64,000 bases of DNA from assembly GCA_000310025.1 (NCBI GenBank), contig FN648466.1, positions 63,893-127,892 on the forward strand, in the 5' to 3' direction. Positions 36,001 to 45,276 of the stretch are shown here, piece by piece (position 1 is the stretch's first letter; each line of letters opens with the position of its first letter). The position numbers and the translations under genes are program-made. The stretch is from Ectocarpus siliculosus (taxonomy: Eukaryota > Sar > Phaeophyceae > Ectocarpales > Ectocarpaceae). The notes under the pieces were generated by a model. The model saw only the letters and a program-made list of their open reading frames with translations. It had not been told where the DNA came from and searched no databases.

Positions 36001-39000
36001 CCGCCAACGCCCATTTGGCCGTCAAGTCCATAGGTAGCACTGCGGTCGACGAATAAAAACGGTCAACAGCACCGGAAGCCGACCTGGGAATCAGCCCAAG
36101 ATACTTTATTGTGACCTCAGACGACCCCCCGAAAAATGTCCTCCTGACGGGACATTACCGTATCACACAACTCAGGTATAGTACCGGCGGACTGTATCGT
36201 CACCGCATTTATCGAAAACGGACAACTCTGTGATTTCGCGATCGTGCGCGATATCCGCTTACAGTTGTGCACAGCCAAGACTCGACTCACGCAGCACGAT
36301 TTTGGTCAACTTTGGAGGAATGTTGGCCGACTCTTCAACGTGTGATACTCACCACTCAGTTCATTGTTGGTCAAGTCTACGTCAAAAAGTCTCTCCAGAC
36401 GAACCAGAGCTGACGGCACGGTTCCTGGCCGTTGTGAAAACGCGCAAGAACGAGCAAAAACGACATGTTTCAGCTCAGTACGGGGTGCTCGCCATTCACG
36501 GCAATGGTATCGCATGATGCATATGGAGGACGACTACTCTCGTTCTCCACACGAGAAAAGTTTGCCTCTGATTCTTCGATCGTCTGGTGCAACAGCTGCA
36601 GTACGCCAAGCCACCGACCACTTAGCCCATTGCTGCCCAATCTCAGCACTCCAAGGTCTCGAAGGTTGGAGAGGTCCTGCGGGATGTTTCCTGCGGAACG
36701 GAGTTAAAAAAACAGACAAAAAGGTACTTAGCACGGTATTAGGATAGAAAGTTCGCAGGGGGTGGAAAACGCAAATCATGAAGAGCATAGGCCGCCTTAG
36801 AAACACACAGAAGCAGTTTTCGATTCGGCGTTAACCTGCAGCACGTCTCATAAATCACAGGTACTCCGTACCGTTGCTTTCACGGTGGCACAAGGTAGCA
36901 TAATCGAGAGCACAACCTTCCTCACGGTGACGCTTGAAAGTATGTCTCAGTTCTCTTTGCTTCGTCCTGGTAACATATTCGGCCAAAACAACGCACCTGT
37001 AAGTTGGTTGTTGCTGAGGTCGATCTTCCACAGCACTCTGGAGTACAGTTCGTCGCCACAGCTCCCTCCTATGCAAGAACAAAGGTCGCAAACGGAGTGT
37101 TGTAAGGGTAGATGAACCGGCCATGGCGACTCAACTTCGATCGGCTATTGTAACCCCAAAAATATTTCCGAGAGATCTAACCAAGAGTGGACAGAGTGCG
37201 TTCTTTATCTCACTAAATAAATCCTGGTCTAAGTTGGAAGCGACGCGCGGCAAAGCTCGTTGTTAGTAAACTAGATCGACTTCATAAGTCGCGAGGGAAG
37301 GGATTGCTGTTTTCGCGATAAAAATATCTCAGGCAGGAACCGCAGGAGGGGGTCCAACCCCCCCCTCCTATGTGACCTCGGTTGGGTAGTCTAGCTAGTA
37401 GAAGTGGAGGATGGGGGCCAGAGGGGCAGACGACAGAGTCCAATGATGGGAGGAAAAAAAAAGAGCGTCAATGAGTGAGCAGCAAAATGTTGTACGGTAC
37501 GTACAATCCGAGCGAGAGGTCGTTCCCTCGGTCAGCAACGCACCGGGCGGCGAGGTCAGCAGAAACAAAACCGTCCAAAACACGGAAACAAACCCACCCG
37601 CAACACTGAAATGCAGCGTAAATCTTCTCGCTTGTAAGATGTGACCGCCTCCACCACCCGCGATGAAAGACAGCCGGTAACGGTCGCCGGCGCATGCCAA
37701 CCGTCTCAGGGGGTCCTTCGGATCAATCTCCATCACTTCATGTGTCCATTTATGCTCGGCTGGATCTGGCATAAGCTGCCGGTGCTCCTTCGGTTCTTGG
37801 GTTGAACACTGTTGGTCCGTGGATCCCGGGTCCAAGCTCAGGAATAGCGTCCCTTTCCGATTGCCCCATCCTTGATCTCTCCACAAGAAGGACACGTACC
37901 GGAGCTCGTGTAAAGGTTCCAATGGCTCCGAACTCCAGTGGTCCCGCTCGTCCTCGGGATCGCTGCCGATCCCTTCGGCGTACAGATCAGGTACGAAGGT
38001 TTGATGGCCACTTCTGTTCCCGGCGTCTAGGGAAACAAACGCGAGTGTGGGGCGGGAAAACATTCGGGCGGCTCTCGCTTTGGCTCTGACGTTATTCGAG
38101 CAAATTGAAAAAAGCATCAACGGCGTCGACCACGTCCTTCTGCCATACCAGTTCGAATTTTCGTTTGCCGTAAGCCCCAACACTTGCCGGGCAACACTTG
38201 CCGGTTTTTGCTGCCACCTTCTGTCCCGAAATTTCGAACGTCCCTTTCCGACTTCCTCTGACGACGCCACCCAATTGCTGACTGAAAGCTCTTTTCAATG
38301 TGATCATATTTTGGGGGGAGAGGCATTTGAAAAGGTCTCTTAAATTATGGGCTGAAGCTTTCATCAGCACACCCTGCTTGCTGTTTCTCTCTTGACGTTA
38401 TCTCAACGCCGATCCTTGATTGTCTCTTTGTCGTTATCTTCCCGTCGTCCACAATCTCAAATATACCCAAACTCCTGTTATTGTCTTTGAAAGAATACAG
38501 TCAACATCAAAGAAGGAACTACGCCATGAGACAGGACTCCCGATTCCCCCCTGGGTTTCCTCACGGAGAACGGTCACTTTAAAACCGGCCGAGTACAAAA
38601 TTGCCTTTATCATGGCCTCTCCTCAGAAACCGGCTGCTGCACGTGAGGTATTGGGTGCTGCCCAGCTGTTTGCTGCAGTACATGGTAAGGTTCCGGTGGG
38701 TTAGAGCGGCAAGCGTGCCTTGCTTCTTCACTCCGCCCTCCTCTACTTTGTTTTCTGTCGCTGTCTGTCTCTCTTGTTTCTCGCCCTTCGTTCTTGTTTG
38801 AGCAAAATAACTGACTGTCTGACTGTGTCTTGGGGTCCCCCACCCACCCACAACCACCTGATGGTTCGTGGTCTCCAATATTTACAGTACGGTATGTAGT
38901 GGTCTACTACAGAACATGCGGTACGCGTCCATGAGTGCAACAGCAGAAGAGCTAGATACTGGTGGCCTTCTGACCTGATCATGCAGAGAGAGGCTATTGC

Positions 39001-42000
39001 CACCACAAGACGACTCTATGCCATGCCCATGACGGGGAACGCGTACGTTCTACGCCTGTGCTCATTTCCTCTCCCATCCGGCTATTTTGTTTCGGAGACG
39101 AAACCTATCCTGACAATCATCTTCTGGGGTCCGCATTTATTTAGTCTCGGTTTCTTTTCGAGCGTGAGGAGATCGATGGTCTCCACCGTTCGGGTGTGAT
39201 CGTGCGCATCAACGAGCATGACTAGCGAGATTGTTGACAGCATGGAGTCCCTCGCCACAAAACGTGCATACGCATCGATGGGCGTTGTGAGAATGCCCTC
39301 TTCTTTCTCTTCGCTCAGCGCCGGTCGAAGACTGATGATGTTGTTCTTTTCGGGTGCGCGTGAGGTCGTCCCAATAACTTCGTCGTGCGGAAGGCAGAAA
39401 GCAGTGTATCCGGACCGCATGTCAATTGCCGCGGTCGCTGCCCCTGGTCTTCTTGCTACAGTACATCGTTCGGTGGTGTCATTTCACTTACCTTTTTGCA
39501 TGTCGGCCGCCCCGTCTACGCGGCTACACACGTCTACATCAAACGTTGACGTTGATATTCAAGCTGACTTTGTGCAACCGCCCGTCCGGCTGTAGCGTCT
39601 AATATTGCGATCCCAGGACAATCTCCGTGCCCCTACTGCGCCGAGAACAACGCATTGCATACGTGCCAATGGAACTTGCTTCTTTGAACTGGAGTCACGG
39701 CGCCGGGCAGATTGTTTCTCAGTCTTCGCAAGTCTTCCAGGGGTTTGAAGACCACCCCATGTAAACGTCATTGACTTCAACTTTGGGGGCGGAATTCTCG
39801 CTGGTAAGTGTTTCGAATCACCTTCTTCCTCTTGGCGGCGGGTCCCGCATCCACTTCGTCACGCAGATGCGCTCGAGGGATCGGTGGCACAAATAAATTT
39901 GCCTCCATGGTGGCCTTACAACCTCTTCTCACGACTTTGACCCTACCTGGTATTAAGCCCACCAGTACATGATACTGTAGTATCCACGCGGACGTCGCTA
40001 TGTGCGTATAAACCCAACGATCGGGATATGAGCCCATCACGAGGACCACCAAAACCTACTCAACAACGGAGCCATTCAGCCTATCCGGTGAAGCCTGTCC
40101 CCAAACGACCGACGCAGTTCAGGTCCTGTCAGCCGATCGGAGAGAACTGCTTGAGGCCATTTTTCATGTGATTTCTGTGTTTTTCATCTCGTTTTTTTGT
40201 ATATTGTCGTGTTCGAGAGTGTTCCCGTACGCAGTTGCGGCTTCCCGTAAAAAAAAAGGAAGGGTTCAAACAGACAACACCGACGAAACTCATCGAGTTG
40301 CACATCAATCTGAAGACACTTTTATCGCAGCCAGCCGCCGTCAAGGAAGTGGTGCAAAATTTTGTACTGTTTAATACCCTCGCTATGTAGGTAAGGTAGG
40401 ACCATAGCAGTATAGTCTCTCTTCTTCGCGCGCACTATCTCTCTTCTGGTGCCATGGACTCACCGCCACACACAATTCGTCGTGTGACTCGCTTCACTCA
40501 GCATGGCGGCAAAAGCCGCAACAACCCTTGTACTTCGTATTGCTTTTGTGCACGCCTCGTCAGCCAACGCAAGTCGCATATCAGTTGTCAGGATGGCACG
40601 ACAACAGTGATCCAGGTGTCGCTCGGAGCCCTTGACGAGCGCGCTAAGATCAGTACCTCCTGCGCGATCGATGAGTTTGTCCGTCGACGCACTCGCGATC
40701 ACGAAAGAAAATCAATCGGCTCATCTGATCGGAAATCATCTACCGCGTCTATTTTCGGTCAAGTTTACCCTCTCGTGACGGAAATAGAAAACTACTGATT
40801 GGAAAACGCCGACGTCCGACCGCTAAAGCAACGGTTCCGGGCTCGAAATCGATAATACAGATTTTCGATCGCTGGTCTATCGCATAAGAAATGGCCTATT
40901 AGGGTTTTTTGCTTGAGCGTGCGAAAAAAAAATGCGAAAAAACAAAGGTCCAAAGTTGTTCTTCTGTTGGGGGCAGTCCCAACTGATGTCGAACACCCCT
41001 GTGTCCTCATCGAACGACTTTGATTTCCCTGATGGACAACAGTGCGTCCAACGAAACACCAAGTGTCGAAATAAACTAGCCTTGAGCGTGTAGCCTGTCG
41101 CAGACTAGTAGATTCGGCGGTTCTCACCCGTAAAGTTCTCCTCCACATTGGTCCTGATGCTTACTCCTAGCTGTCCAAGCCGATCGGGAATGTGACCTAG
41201 AGGGCGCGTGCGAGAATGTCGAGAGTTTCGTGTGTGCCAAATATTTCTCTAAAAGGGATTGTCACTGGCTACAACCCGATGAGCTGTACCACACATACTT
41301 TGGTATCTTTAAATACGATGTGTGGTGCCACAACCATGCATTTCAGCTACCTAGACAGATCAACAGCAGGACAGGATACCCGCACTGAGCCTGTAGCGCC
41401 GGGCGGACTCACCGCTAAGTTCGTTCGAACCGAGGTCAAGAACCTCAAGCGACTCCATCTCCCCCAGCTCCGGTGGAATAGAGCCTGTGAGAGGTTAAAG
41501 GGAAAGTAACAGGTGCCCCGGCCTCGTCTAAATCCCAATGTTTTGTATTGCAATCGAGTCGTCTGCCTGCGTTGCTGCGGTGGTACATGTAGCAACCACA
41601 TTAATCAGACAGGGAAGAATGGCTAGGCATACAGCACCTCCGCATGTTCATACATCACAAGCTGTTGTCTGTGGCAAAGACGAAAGAACCGAGTGAGCGA
41701 TCGATCAACTTGGAGCAATGCAAGACAACATAGTGCTCGTTACAAGCTGGTTCAGGATGAATGCCCAACACTTATTGCACAAGATATTTTCACGCCGTTT
41801 ATTACGGGTTCGACCATGAAACTTTGCACACATACATGCTACAACGGTGAGATATCAGGGTAACCCGCCCCCCGCCCCCCGCCCCCCGGCTCAGTACTAT
41901 TCAGTATGGCTAGACCATCACTATTCAGTGAGCTCACTGAGGAGTCTAATAAATATACAGGTGGAAGTGATCTCCGGGGTGGACCCCTCGCCAGTCTCAC

Positions 42001-45000
42001 AGTAGTTCTGTAAATGGTGCATGTTTAGCATAAAAGTATGCTGGGATTCGAACCCGCGTCGGTATTTATTCTCAGTAATGCTTAGACTACTCAAATCAGC
42101 TGACTATTAGGCTACTTGTACAGTCAATGTTGACTGTTCAAGTAGTCTAGCGGTACGTCAACCGGGACTCCGGATACTTGGCCACTAAAAAATTATTCGA
42201 CCCGTTCTCATCGACTTTCGATATGACCGGTATACATGTGAGTGAGCGAAATTTCATGGCTTCACTCGAAAAAACCGCGCGAGAAAACGGAGATATATGT
42301 ACGGAGAGGTGCAATTTCATCTGCCTATCCCCTACAAGTTGAAGCACAAAAGCTTTTACCCACAAATCTTTCTCATTTTTCAGAGTTGGGAAACGAAACT
42401 TTGTAACGAGTGCCTATTGGACTGTCCTCCCGAAGGTAATATTTGAAAATTCAATATTCGGGAATATTGTACCGGCTTCTGGGGGCCTTACCCCGGAGAC
42501 CGGTCAGTAATGGAAAAACTTGAAAACAATCTCACGAAATGTTTTGTCCAAGTTTGAGGGTGATCTGATGTTCCCTTCGATGTGTACAAGGGAAACAAAT
42601 GTTAGGCTCTCCTGGTTTTTGCCTCATATTTTGCCCCATACACTTTGAGCAGAAATCTGACGACGCCATATCACCACATCATCATCACCCGCTTGGGCGT
42701 AACTCGTCCCCACCGTGTCCGTTTTCGATTCCGTTTCTTTCATGTGTCCCCTACCGTGTGAGAGGGGTTAACACTGTCTTGATTTTGATTTTTCATTCTG
42801 GAAAAGTTTTTAGGCCTCTGATTGGCCAAAGCACATTTTCGCCTCAAGGTCACTGCAAATACCTGAACGGAAACCGGACCATGTCACCCTCTTCGACTTT
42901 CCATAGGGGTCACGAAGATACATTGAAAAATTTGAATAAGGATTGCTCTCGATCTTCGTGGTGCACAAAATGTTGGGCGATCATCCTGAACCTGCTTGGA
43001 GCAGGTGGAGTTTCGGCTCATTGGATGAATAAATCGCATGTCGTGACTGTCACACAAAAACAGTGGCACCAATGGTCTACGTGGATGACATCAAAATTAT
43101 TTCTACGCTCATTGCGAGTTTTTTTGAACGGCGCGTATACGCCGCGAGCTCAAGGTACCCACAAGTCACAACTGAAAAATAATCACCAATGCTGTTCACC
43201 TCACCTTTTGACGTTCTCGTTTCCAAAGCTGACCAAAGTAGTTGGGGTTGTGCCCCCCCGGGCTTTGCTTAACACCCAACAAGGGCATGAACAACAATAA
43301 TAGAGTAAACTGGCAGTAAAATAGGGCACCCAACCATCTGGCACCACGCGACCTCCCTGGGGCTGTGGCCTACTTTTGCTGTCAAGGCTTCGATGCAAAT
43401 AAATGCAATAGCATCATTTGTTCCCAAAGGCGATACTGCGTCCTCTCCTCAAAAGGTGAGCTGTGCGCTTCACTAGACCCCGAGCAAGCAGAGAAGCAAC
43501 AGTATTCTGCTCCAATTGTCTGAACATTACAGGATGCCTTGTTTAGTTTGATGGAGCAGACCGACTCACCGAGCAAACCGACTCACCGGTCAGGGTGTTG
43601 TCGCTGAGAATAAGAGTCTTCAACAGCTTGAGCTTCCCCAGAATAGCCGGAATATCGCCTGCGCAAACCCATTGAGGTGGTCATACATTCCATATACCCC
43701 CCCAAAAAAACAGATATGACGCGATTAGTGGTTCAGGTTGGGTTGGTAAAATAAAACAAAAAACTTACCATGCGCGTGTCTTTCGAATCTGCCAGTACCC
43801 CACCGCAAAAACAGAGGCTCGAGTTGGGGGAGTAGAGCGAAAATAGAAGCAAACGCCAAGCAACGAATCAGCGACTAGACCCGACAGTACCAGGAGAGAG
43901 TAAATCGCTAGCGCGGGGGTTGTGAATTTACAGAGAGAAGAAAAGAAAGGATACAGACACGAGCGGGCACATCTAGTTCGGTGCATTCTCGGCACGCTCG
44001 CACCCGATACTTGGATTGTGCGTGCGCATGAGCTACCGCCCCCACGAGCGCATGGCTGTCCCTGTTTCGGAGCACGTCCCACCAAAATATGCATGCGAGA
44101 GGCCTCGGCGCAATCGACGAGTGAGGCTTGTTTCATGCAATTTTCCACGACGATCGACGGCTTCACGAGAAAGGTCTTTGAGGACACCGCGCCACGAGCT
44201 CGCATGCGTAGCTTCCCTTAGCTCAGAGAAATCGGCGAGGGTCAAGAAAACGGCGTCACTAAAACCAGCCTCACATTTATCAAGTGAAATTTTCCAATTG
44301 CCTAACAGAAAAACTTCAAGGGCACCCAGGTGGAACACATGGTGCGGAAGAAATGGAGGCATGGATTCTAGAAGGCAGGGGGAATGTCTTGTCAGTTCCC
44401 CGCCAAATTCATTTTTCTCGTTGGTTGCAGGTCCCATTCTGCCGGAGCTGGGAAAACCCGTAGCATTGCGAATCCTCGTGCTCCAGAGCAACCAAATCAG
44501 GTGTGAGTCTTTTCGTCCAAGAGACATTTTATTTGAGCTCTCTTTGAACAAATATTCGCTGGTGGAGTAGGTGTTCTGGAAGGGATTGGCGCAAAATGTT
44601 CCGAGAAGCCGAGAGAATACTTTTAACAACTTCTCGTCGAATTCGTTTTTCTTTTTTGGCTGCCGCCCATCAAAATTCACAACACTAAGGATCCTTTTCC
44701 TGGAGAAAACCAGTGGAGCGGTGAGTCACAAAGAACGCGATACTGGTATTCTGAGCTCGAAACGCGCGCGCAAAACCAATTTGACAATCGGAATTTTGGT
44801 TGTACAGGTTGCCCGTGTTCCAGGAGCAGGCTGGAAGGCGGAAAATAGATTTGTTGAATAGCTTTACCAGTACAGCAACATCGTGCGCACGCCGTGCTGG
44901 TACTGCGTCGACTTTACATACAACGGATATTTAGGCGTCGACCGCGTGCAGAACGAGGGCACGTACCAGGAAGACAACGACGTTGTGGCATCTTGTACAA

Positions 45001-45276
45001 CATGCAAGTCCATGGAAGCATCACTTTCTGTCAACGAATTCTTGGCAAAGGTCAAGCCCATCGAGCAATAAATCACTTCCACAGGGTAGGCCTTGAAATA
45101 CCTCGGAGGTTGTTGCTGGCCAGATCGAGCTTCACCACGTGGCCGTCGTCCTTTACTTTGACTCCGTGCCAATCACCGATGGGAGCATCCGTGTCCCAGT
45201 TGGCGTTGTTCGTCCAGCTAGCTCCACCGGTCGACCGATGCAGGACAAGCAGCACATCACGATCGGTTGAAGCCAT
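8621..45276 (-). CDS. LRR-Roc-COR (ROCO family) GTPase gene, about 36.6 kb, with a 42-mini-exon array between Roc and COR
   Basis: Complete-looking model: cap exon 45276-45102; LRR exons 43658-43587, 41484-41413, 41196-41128, 37068-36997, 36690-36619 and 36424-36353; Roc exon 36039-35449; a probable Roc-tail exon ending near 35115; 42 mini-exons 34998-14734; linker exons 13765-13694 and 13141-13076; COR exons 12006-11259 and 10929-9897; last exon 9004-8621 ending TAA. Leaving out the Roc-tail exon, these sum to 6108 nt, exactly 2036 codons, with matching phases at every junction. ROCO proteins are multidomain Ras-like GTPases whose COR part dimerises; in brown algae LRR-ROCO genes are candidate recognition receptors. 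That the whole is one transcript is inference from phase and order; the junction out of the Roc-tail exon is unresolved. Several introns hold mobile elements. Confidence 0.75.
9005..9896. other. Last intron of the ROCO gene
   Basis: Non-coding by phase. Around 9500-9640 are short GGGGTCCCGCAGA/GGGGTTCCGCAAC-like repeats and an A-tract; no element boundaries recognised. Confidence 0.5.
9897..10929 (-). CDS. ROCO gene COR-region exon (1033 nt)
   Basis: From a CGACAG acceptor, one base completes Ala, then CFIRQGRLNRDYLRFLWVHR, the COR segment before the second helical half. It continues DSMVDTMIKYLFIYPSH, a beta-rich stretch with IGRFLAF, and a helical C-terminal region, ending PGSLFNTLKPLLQ at a GTGAGTT donor (phase 0). 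Nothing kinase-like follows. Confidence 0.85.
11259..12006 (-). CDS. ROCO gene COR-region exon (748 nt)
   Basis: From a TGCAG acceptor, phase 1: SLAKSFGLWYMQYYKFMLRM, then a body rich in helices, WGDAVRAFQRYFQEKHKEEG, and a late block MIHVDPRWLIELVRRVTDHN, which is characteristic of COR (winged-helix, DPxWL). Ends GYKNLCETH plus two bases at a GTGAGTC donor (phase 2), which fits the next exon. Confidence 0.85.
12656..13319. mobile_element. TIR-bounded segment (CCGTA family) enclosing a ROCO exon
   Basis: The left end after TA is CCGTAAA then CGTCGGAGTTTTCCCCCC; the complement of the right end is CCGTACA then the same CGTCGGAGTTTTCCCCCC, 24 of 25 matching. TA flanks both ends. Both sub-terminal regions are G/C homopolymer-rich, with repeated CCCCCCGGGG and GGGGATCGTTTT-like blocks. 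The ends match the TA-CCGTA pattern of the other small elements in the window. It is either one element that carries an exon or two related ends flanking the exon by chance. Confidence 0.65.
13076..13141 (-). CDS. ROCO linker exon lying inside a TIR-bounded segment (66 nt)
   Basis: From a CACACACAG acceptor, phase 1, it reads TGETEMDKVYEQAFNKQREE then E, ending at a GTAAGAG donor in phase 1 that joins SLAKSFGLWYMQYYKF of the next exon. The frame is also open beyond the donor as far as about 12830, so a longer form is possible. Charged coiled-coil character continues from the previous exon. It lies between matching terminal repeats at 12656 and 13319. Confidence 0.65.
13694..13765 (-). CDS. 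ROCO linker exon after the array (72 nt)
   Basis: Encodes PRYAEEIKNGQRQLYKAEKR then FRT. Phase 1-1, TTCAG acceptor, GTGAGTG donor. Charged and helix-forming, unlike the leucine-patterned array exons. It joins the last mini-exon through a shared Gly codon. Confidence 0.75.
13766..14733. other. Intron between array and linker exons
   Basis: No array unit, TIR pair or conserved exon found. Open frames across it have no family resemblance. Confidence 0.45.
16348..16992. other. Enlarged array intron
   Basis: The spacing between array exons is 708 bp here instead of about 430. The central part, roughly 16480-16900, is not similar to other units. I see no exon-like unit or element ends, so it is an insertion of unknown type or a decayed unit. 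Confidence 0.5.
22324..22866. repeat. Dispersed repeat R1, copy in the array (third higher-order round)
   Basis: Starts near CTCCCGGTGTTTGTCATCGG and ends TATGAGTACACCCCCC. It shares long ordered blocks with 46251-46921 and 46922-47456 (AAGCACAAGATGCCGAAC, GGATGCAGCGCACCCT, CCGAATACCTCACGG). It interrupts an array intron next to CATCCTACG. No coding sequence. Confidence 0.85.
29716..30546. mobile_element. TIR element (CCGTA family), 831 bp, in the array
   Basis: The left end is CCGTAGACGACACAATATAA and the complement of the right end is CCGTAGACGACACAAGATAA, both continuing CAC. It splits an array unit whose flanks, GGAGGCATAC and ATTCCAACCTGGTGAGTG, are normally adjacent. The interior holds repeated CACCCCCACAATAT motifs and CAG-rich sequence; the open frame at 29856-30452 has no family resemblance. 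Confidence 0.8.
30603..30950. repeat. Dispersed repeat R1, 5'-truncated copy in the array
   Basis: Begins at CGTAAAGGGGATAATCGCAC, lacking the first 190 bases of the full repeat, and ends ACTATGAGTACACCCCCCC next to ATCCTACGATG, the same host position as the copy at 22324-22866. Confidence 0.8.
31300..31655 (+). mobile_element. tRNA-derived SINE-like insertion in the array
   Basis: A Pol III-like A box (TTTGGTCTATTAGTTCG, about 31311) and B box (GGGTCCGAATCTC, about 31360) are spaced as in a tRNA head. The minus-strand translation AEIRTHDLAARRFTGIRTNR is of the kind produced by SINE tRNA heads. It interrupts a unit between AAACCATCCC and GCCTGGCCGAAG. No target duplication was resolved. Confidence 0.6.
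33325..33892. other. Insertion in an array intron with a relic of R1 at its end
   Basis: Array sequence stops after CCCCATCCTGCGGA and resumes at CATCGTACGGACGG. The inserted purine-rich DNA has no recognised ORF. Its end (GGTCAATGGTCTAAC and GAGTACACTCCTCC) is the 3' end of R1. Confidence 0.55.
34894..34998 (-). CDS. First array exon, unusually long (105 nt)
   Basis: Reads DEDRENRIDVLNTLLKILAG then LLRQERAKLGGQLS. The end matches the array consensus, but 15 extra residues extend the helix-like start. Its upstream intron end (the ACAATCGA, GAGCTCACTC, ACAACGAA and CATGTTGAA blocks) is the same as in all other units, so it belongs to the array. Confidence 0.75.
35115..35345 (-). CDS. Probable exon for the end of the Roc domain (3' boundary uncertain)
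   Basis: From a CACAG acceptor at 35346, phase 1, the frame reads IITVRCAVSLRTSEILTSS and later DNWLVYGFNLVEVAQENAQ, AACIKTTMKEMLVFLQGLIT, then TAG. The second half looks like a real amphipathic C-terminal helix. The obvious donor (CG before GTAGAA) is phase 2 and would not join the next phase-1 exon. Phase-1 alternatives are GTATAA or GTGGGG inside the exon. Position and composition support an exon; its exact end does not follow from sequence alone. Confidence 0.5.
35449..36039 (-). CDS. ROCO gene Roc (Ras-like GTPase) exon, 591 nt
   Basis: After LPMDLTAKWALAV and GNPWVRPP, which is the usual LRR-to-Roc bridge, the P-loop GLAEAGKTT appears, then the switch region TIGVELSEW, the Walker B/DxxG block WDFSGQ, and VALVGTHGDKF, where THGD fills the place of NKxD as in many Roc domains. 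It ends SESA plus one base at a GTGAGTT donor (phase 1). The essential GTPase residues are present, so nucleotide binding is plausible. Confidence 0.93.
36353..36424 (-). CDS. ROCO gene LRR exon 6 (72 nt)
   Basis: Encodes TVPSALVRLERLFDVDLTNN then ELS. Phase 1-1, CCAG acceptor, GTGAGTA donor. The next exon in the direction of transcription is the Roc domain. Confidence 0.88.
36619..36690 (-). CDS. ROCO gene LRR exon 5 (72 nt)
   Basis: Encodes NIPQDLSNLRDLGVLRLGSN then GLS, a clear LRR. CGCAG acceptor. The donor, GTCGGTG, is weaker than those of the neighbours; reading through it stays open for about another 35 codons, so retention is possible. Confidence 0.82.
36997..37068 (-). CDS. ROCO gene LRR exon 4 (72 nt, degenerate first half)
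   Basis: Encodes GSCGDELYSRVLWKIDLSNN then QLT. The first half lacks the IP and LG residues; the second half (LSNNQLTG) is canonical. Phase 1-1, CATAG acceptor, GTGCGTT donor. Confidence 0.75.
37600..38370 (-). CDS. Unidentified protein-coding segments inside a ROCO intron
   Basis: Two minus-strand stretches look like real protein. At 38370-38092: NLRDLFKCLSPQNMITLKRA, later GAYGKRKFELVWQKDVVDAV, then a stop. At about 38045-37640: YVSFLWRDQGWGNRKGTLFL, an acidic middle, and YRLSFIAGGGGGHILQARRF. A possible intron lies between them (GTCAGAGCC to TTTCCCTAG), but the upstream frame stops first. The second stretch resembles a small beta-sandwich module with a WxDQGWGNRKG motif; I cannot name it. 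It may be a gene or gene fragment nested in the intron, or an alternative exon. Confidence 0.4.
38371..41127. other. Large ROCO intron, no supported gene
   Basis: Holds several unassigned frames, none with a recognisable family: plus 38611-38691 (MASPQKPAAAREVLGAAQLF), minus 39082-39420 and plus 40454-40798. A GTAAGG donor follows the first. They could be relics of mobile elements. Confidence 0.35.
41128..41196 (-). CDS. ROCO gene LRR exon 3 (69 nt, degenerate)
   Basis: Encodes HIPDRLGQLGVSIRTNVEEN then FT. One residue short of the 24-residue consensus and weaker in the central leucines, but frame and splice sites are kept (CTCTAG acceptor, GTGAGAA donor). Confidence 0.75.
41413..41484 (-). 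CDS. ROCO gene LRR exon 2 (72 nt)
   Basis: Encodes SIPPELGEMESLEVLDLGSN then ELS. This is the best-conserved LRR in the window. Phase 1-1, CACAG acceptor, GTGAGTC donor. Confidence 0.92.
42030..42180. repeat. tRNA-like sequences head to head around a short palindrome
   Basis: The minus strand has a perfect B-box core GGTTCGAATCC (42044-42054) about 60 bases from a tRNA-like start. A palindrome at 42112-42145 (CTACTTGTACAGTCAA / TTGACTGTTCAAGTAG) leads into a second tRNA-like start on the plus strand (AGTAGTCTAGCGGTACG). Stems are imperfect, so these are more likely SINE heads than functional tRNA genes. Confidence 0.4.
42181..43586. other. ROCO intron, no supported feature
   Basis: A 233-codon plus-strand frame (42599-43300) has no family resemblance and lies opposite the gene. 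No repeat structure seen. Confidence 0.4.
43587..43658 (-). CDS. ROCO gene LRR exon 1 (72 nt)
   Basis: Encodes DIPAILGKLKLLKTLILSDN then TLT, completing Gly with the previous exon. Matches the 24-residue plant-type LRR (GxIPxxLGxLxxLxxLxLxxNxLx). Phase 1 on both sides, CAG acceptor, GTGAGTC donor. Confidence 0.9.
44010..44245. repeat. Diverged dispersed repeat, copy 2 (partner 7180-7430)
   Basis: Ordered matches to 7180-7430, including CCCCACGAGCGCATGGCTGT against CCCCACGAGCGCGTAGCTGT, lie within the first ROCO intron. Confidence 0.6.
44431..44502 (+). pseudogene. Antisense LRR exon relic in ROCO intron 1
   Basis: On the plus strand, opposite to the gene, a TTGCAG acceptor is followed by 72 nt reading PILPELGKPVALRILVLQSN then QIR and a GTGAGT donor. 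It fits the family LRR exon in length, phase and motif. A second, damaged LRR (FTTLRILFLEK) ends at a GTGAGT at 44721, and a third piece after a TACAG acceptor at 44808-44809 reads LPVFQEQAGRRKIDLLN in another phase. No flanking Roc is present, so this is an inverted gene fragment. Confidence 0.7.
45102..45276 (-). CDS. ROCO gene exon 1: start codon and LRR N-terminal cap
   Basis: Starts MASTDRDVLLVLHRSTGG and continues through GASWTNNANWDT and WHGVKV to LDLASNNLR. This is the N-cap plus first strand typical of plant-type LRR proteins (DREALLALY...TGG..W...NW...WHGV). It ends phase 1 (CGAG followed by GTATTT), so the next exon completes the Gly. The ATG at 45276 was chosen because it opens the family-like sequence. 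A CAG lies 14-16 bases upstream and could be a 5'-UTR acceptor. Confidence 0.85.

Noticed and set aside
40454-40798. Plus-strand frame of 114 codons
   Set aside because: Basic and Ser-rich without motifs; mentioned only as unassigned content of the large intron.
42599-43300. 233-codon plus-strand frame
   Set aside because: Opposite to the ROCO gene, no start context, no recognisable motif, and composition like the surrounding intron.
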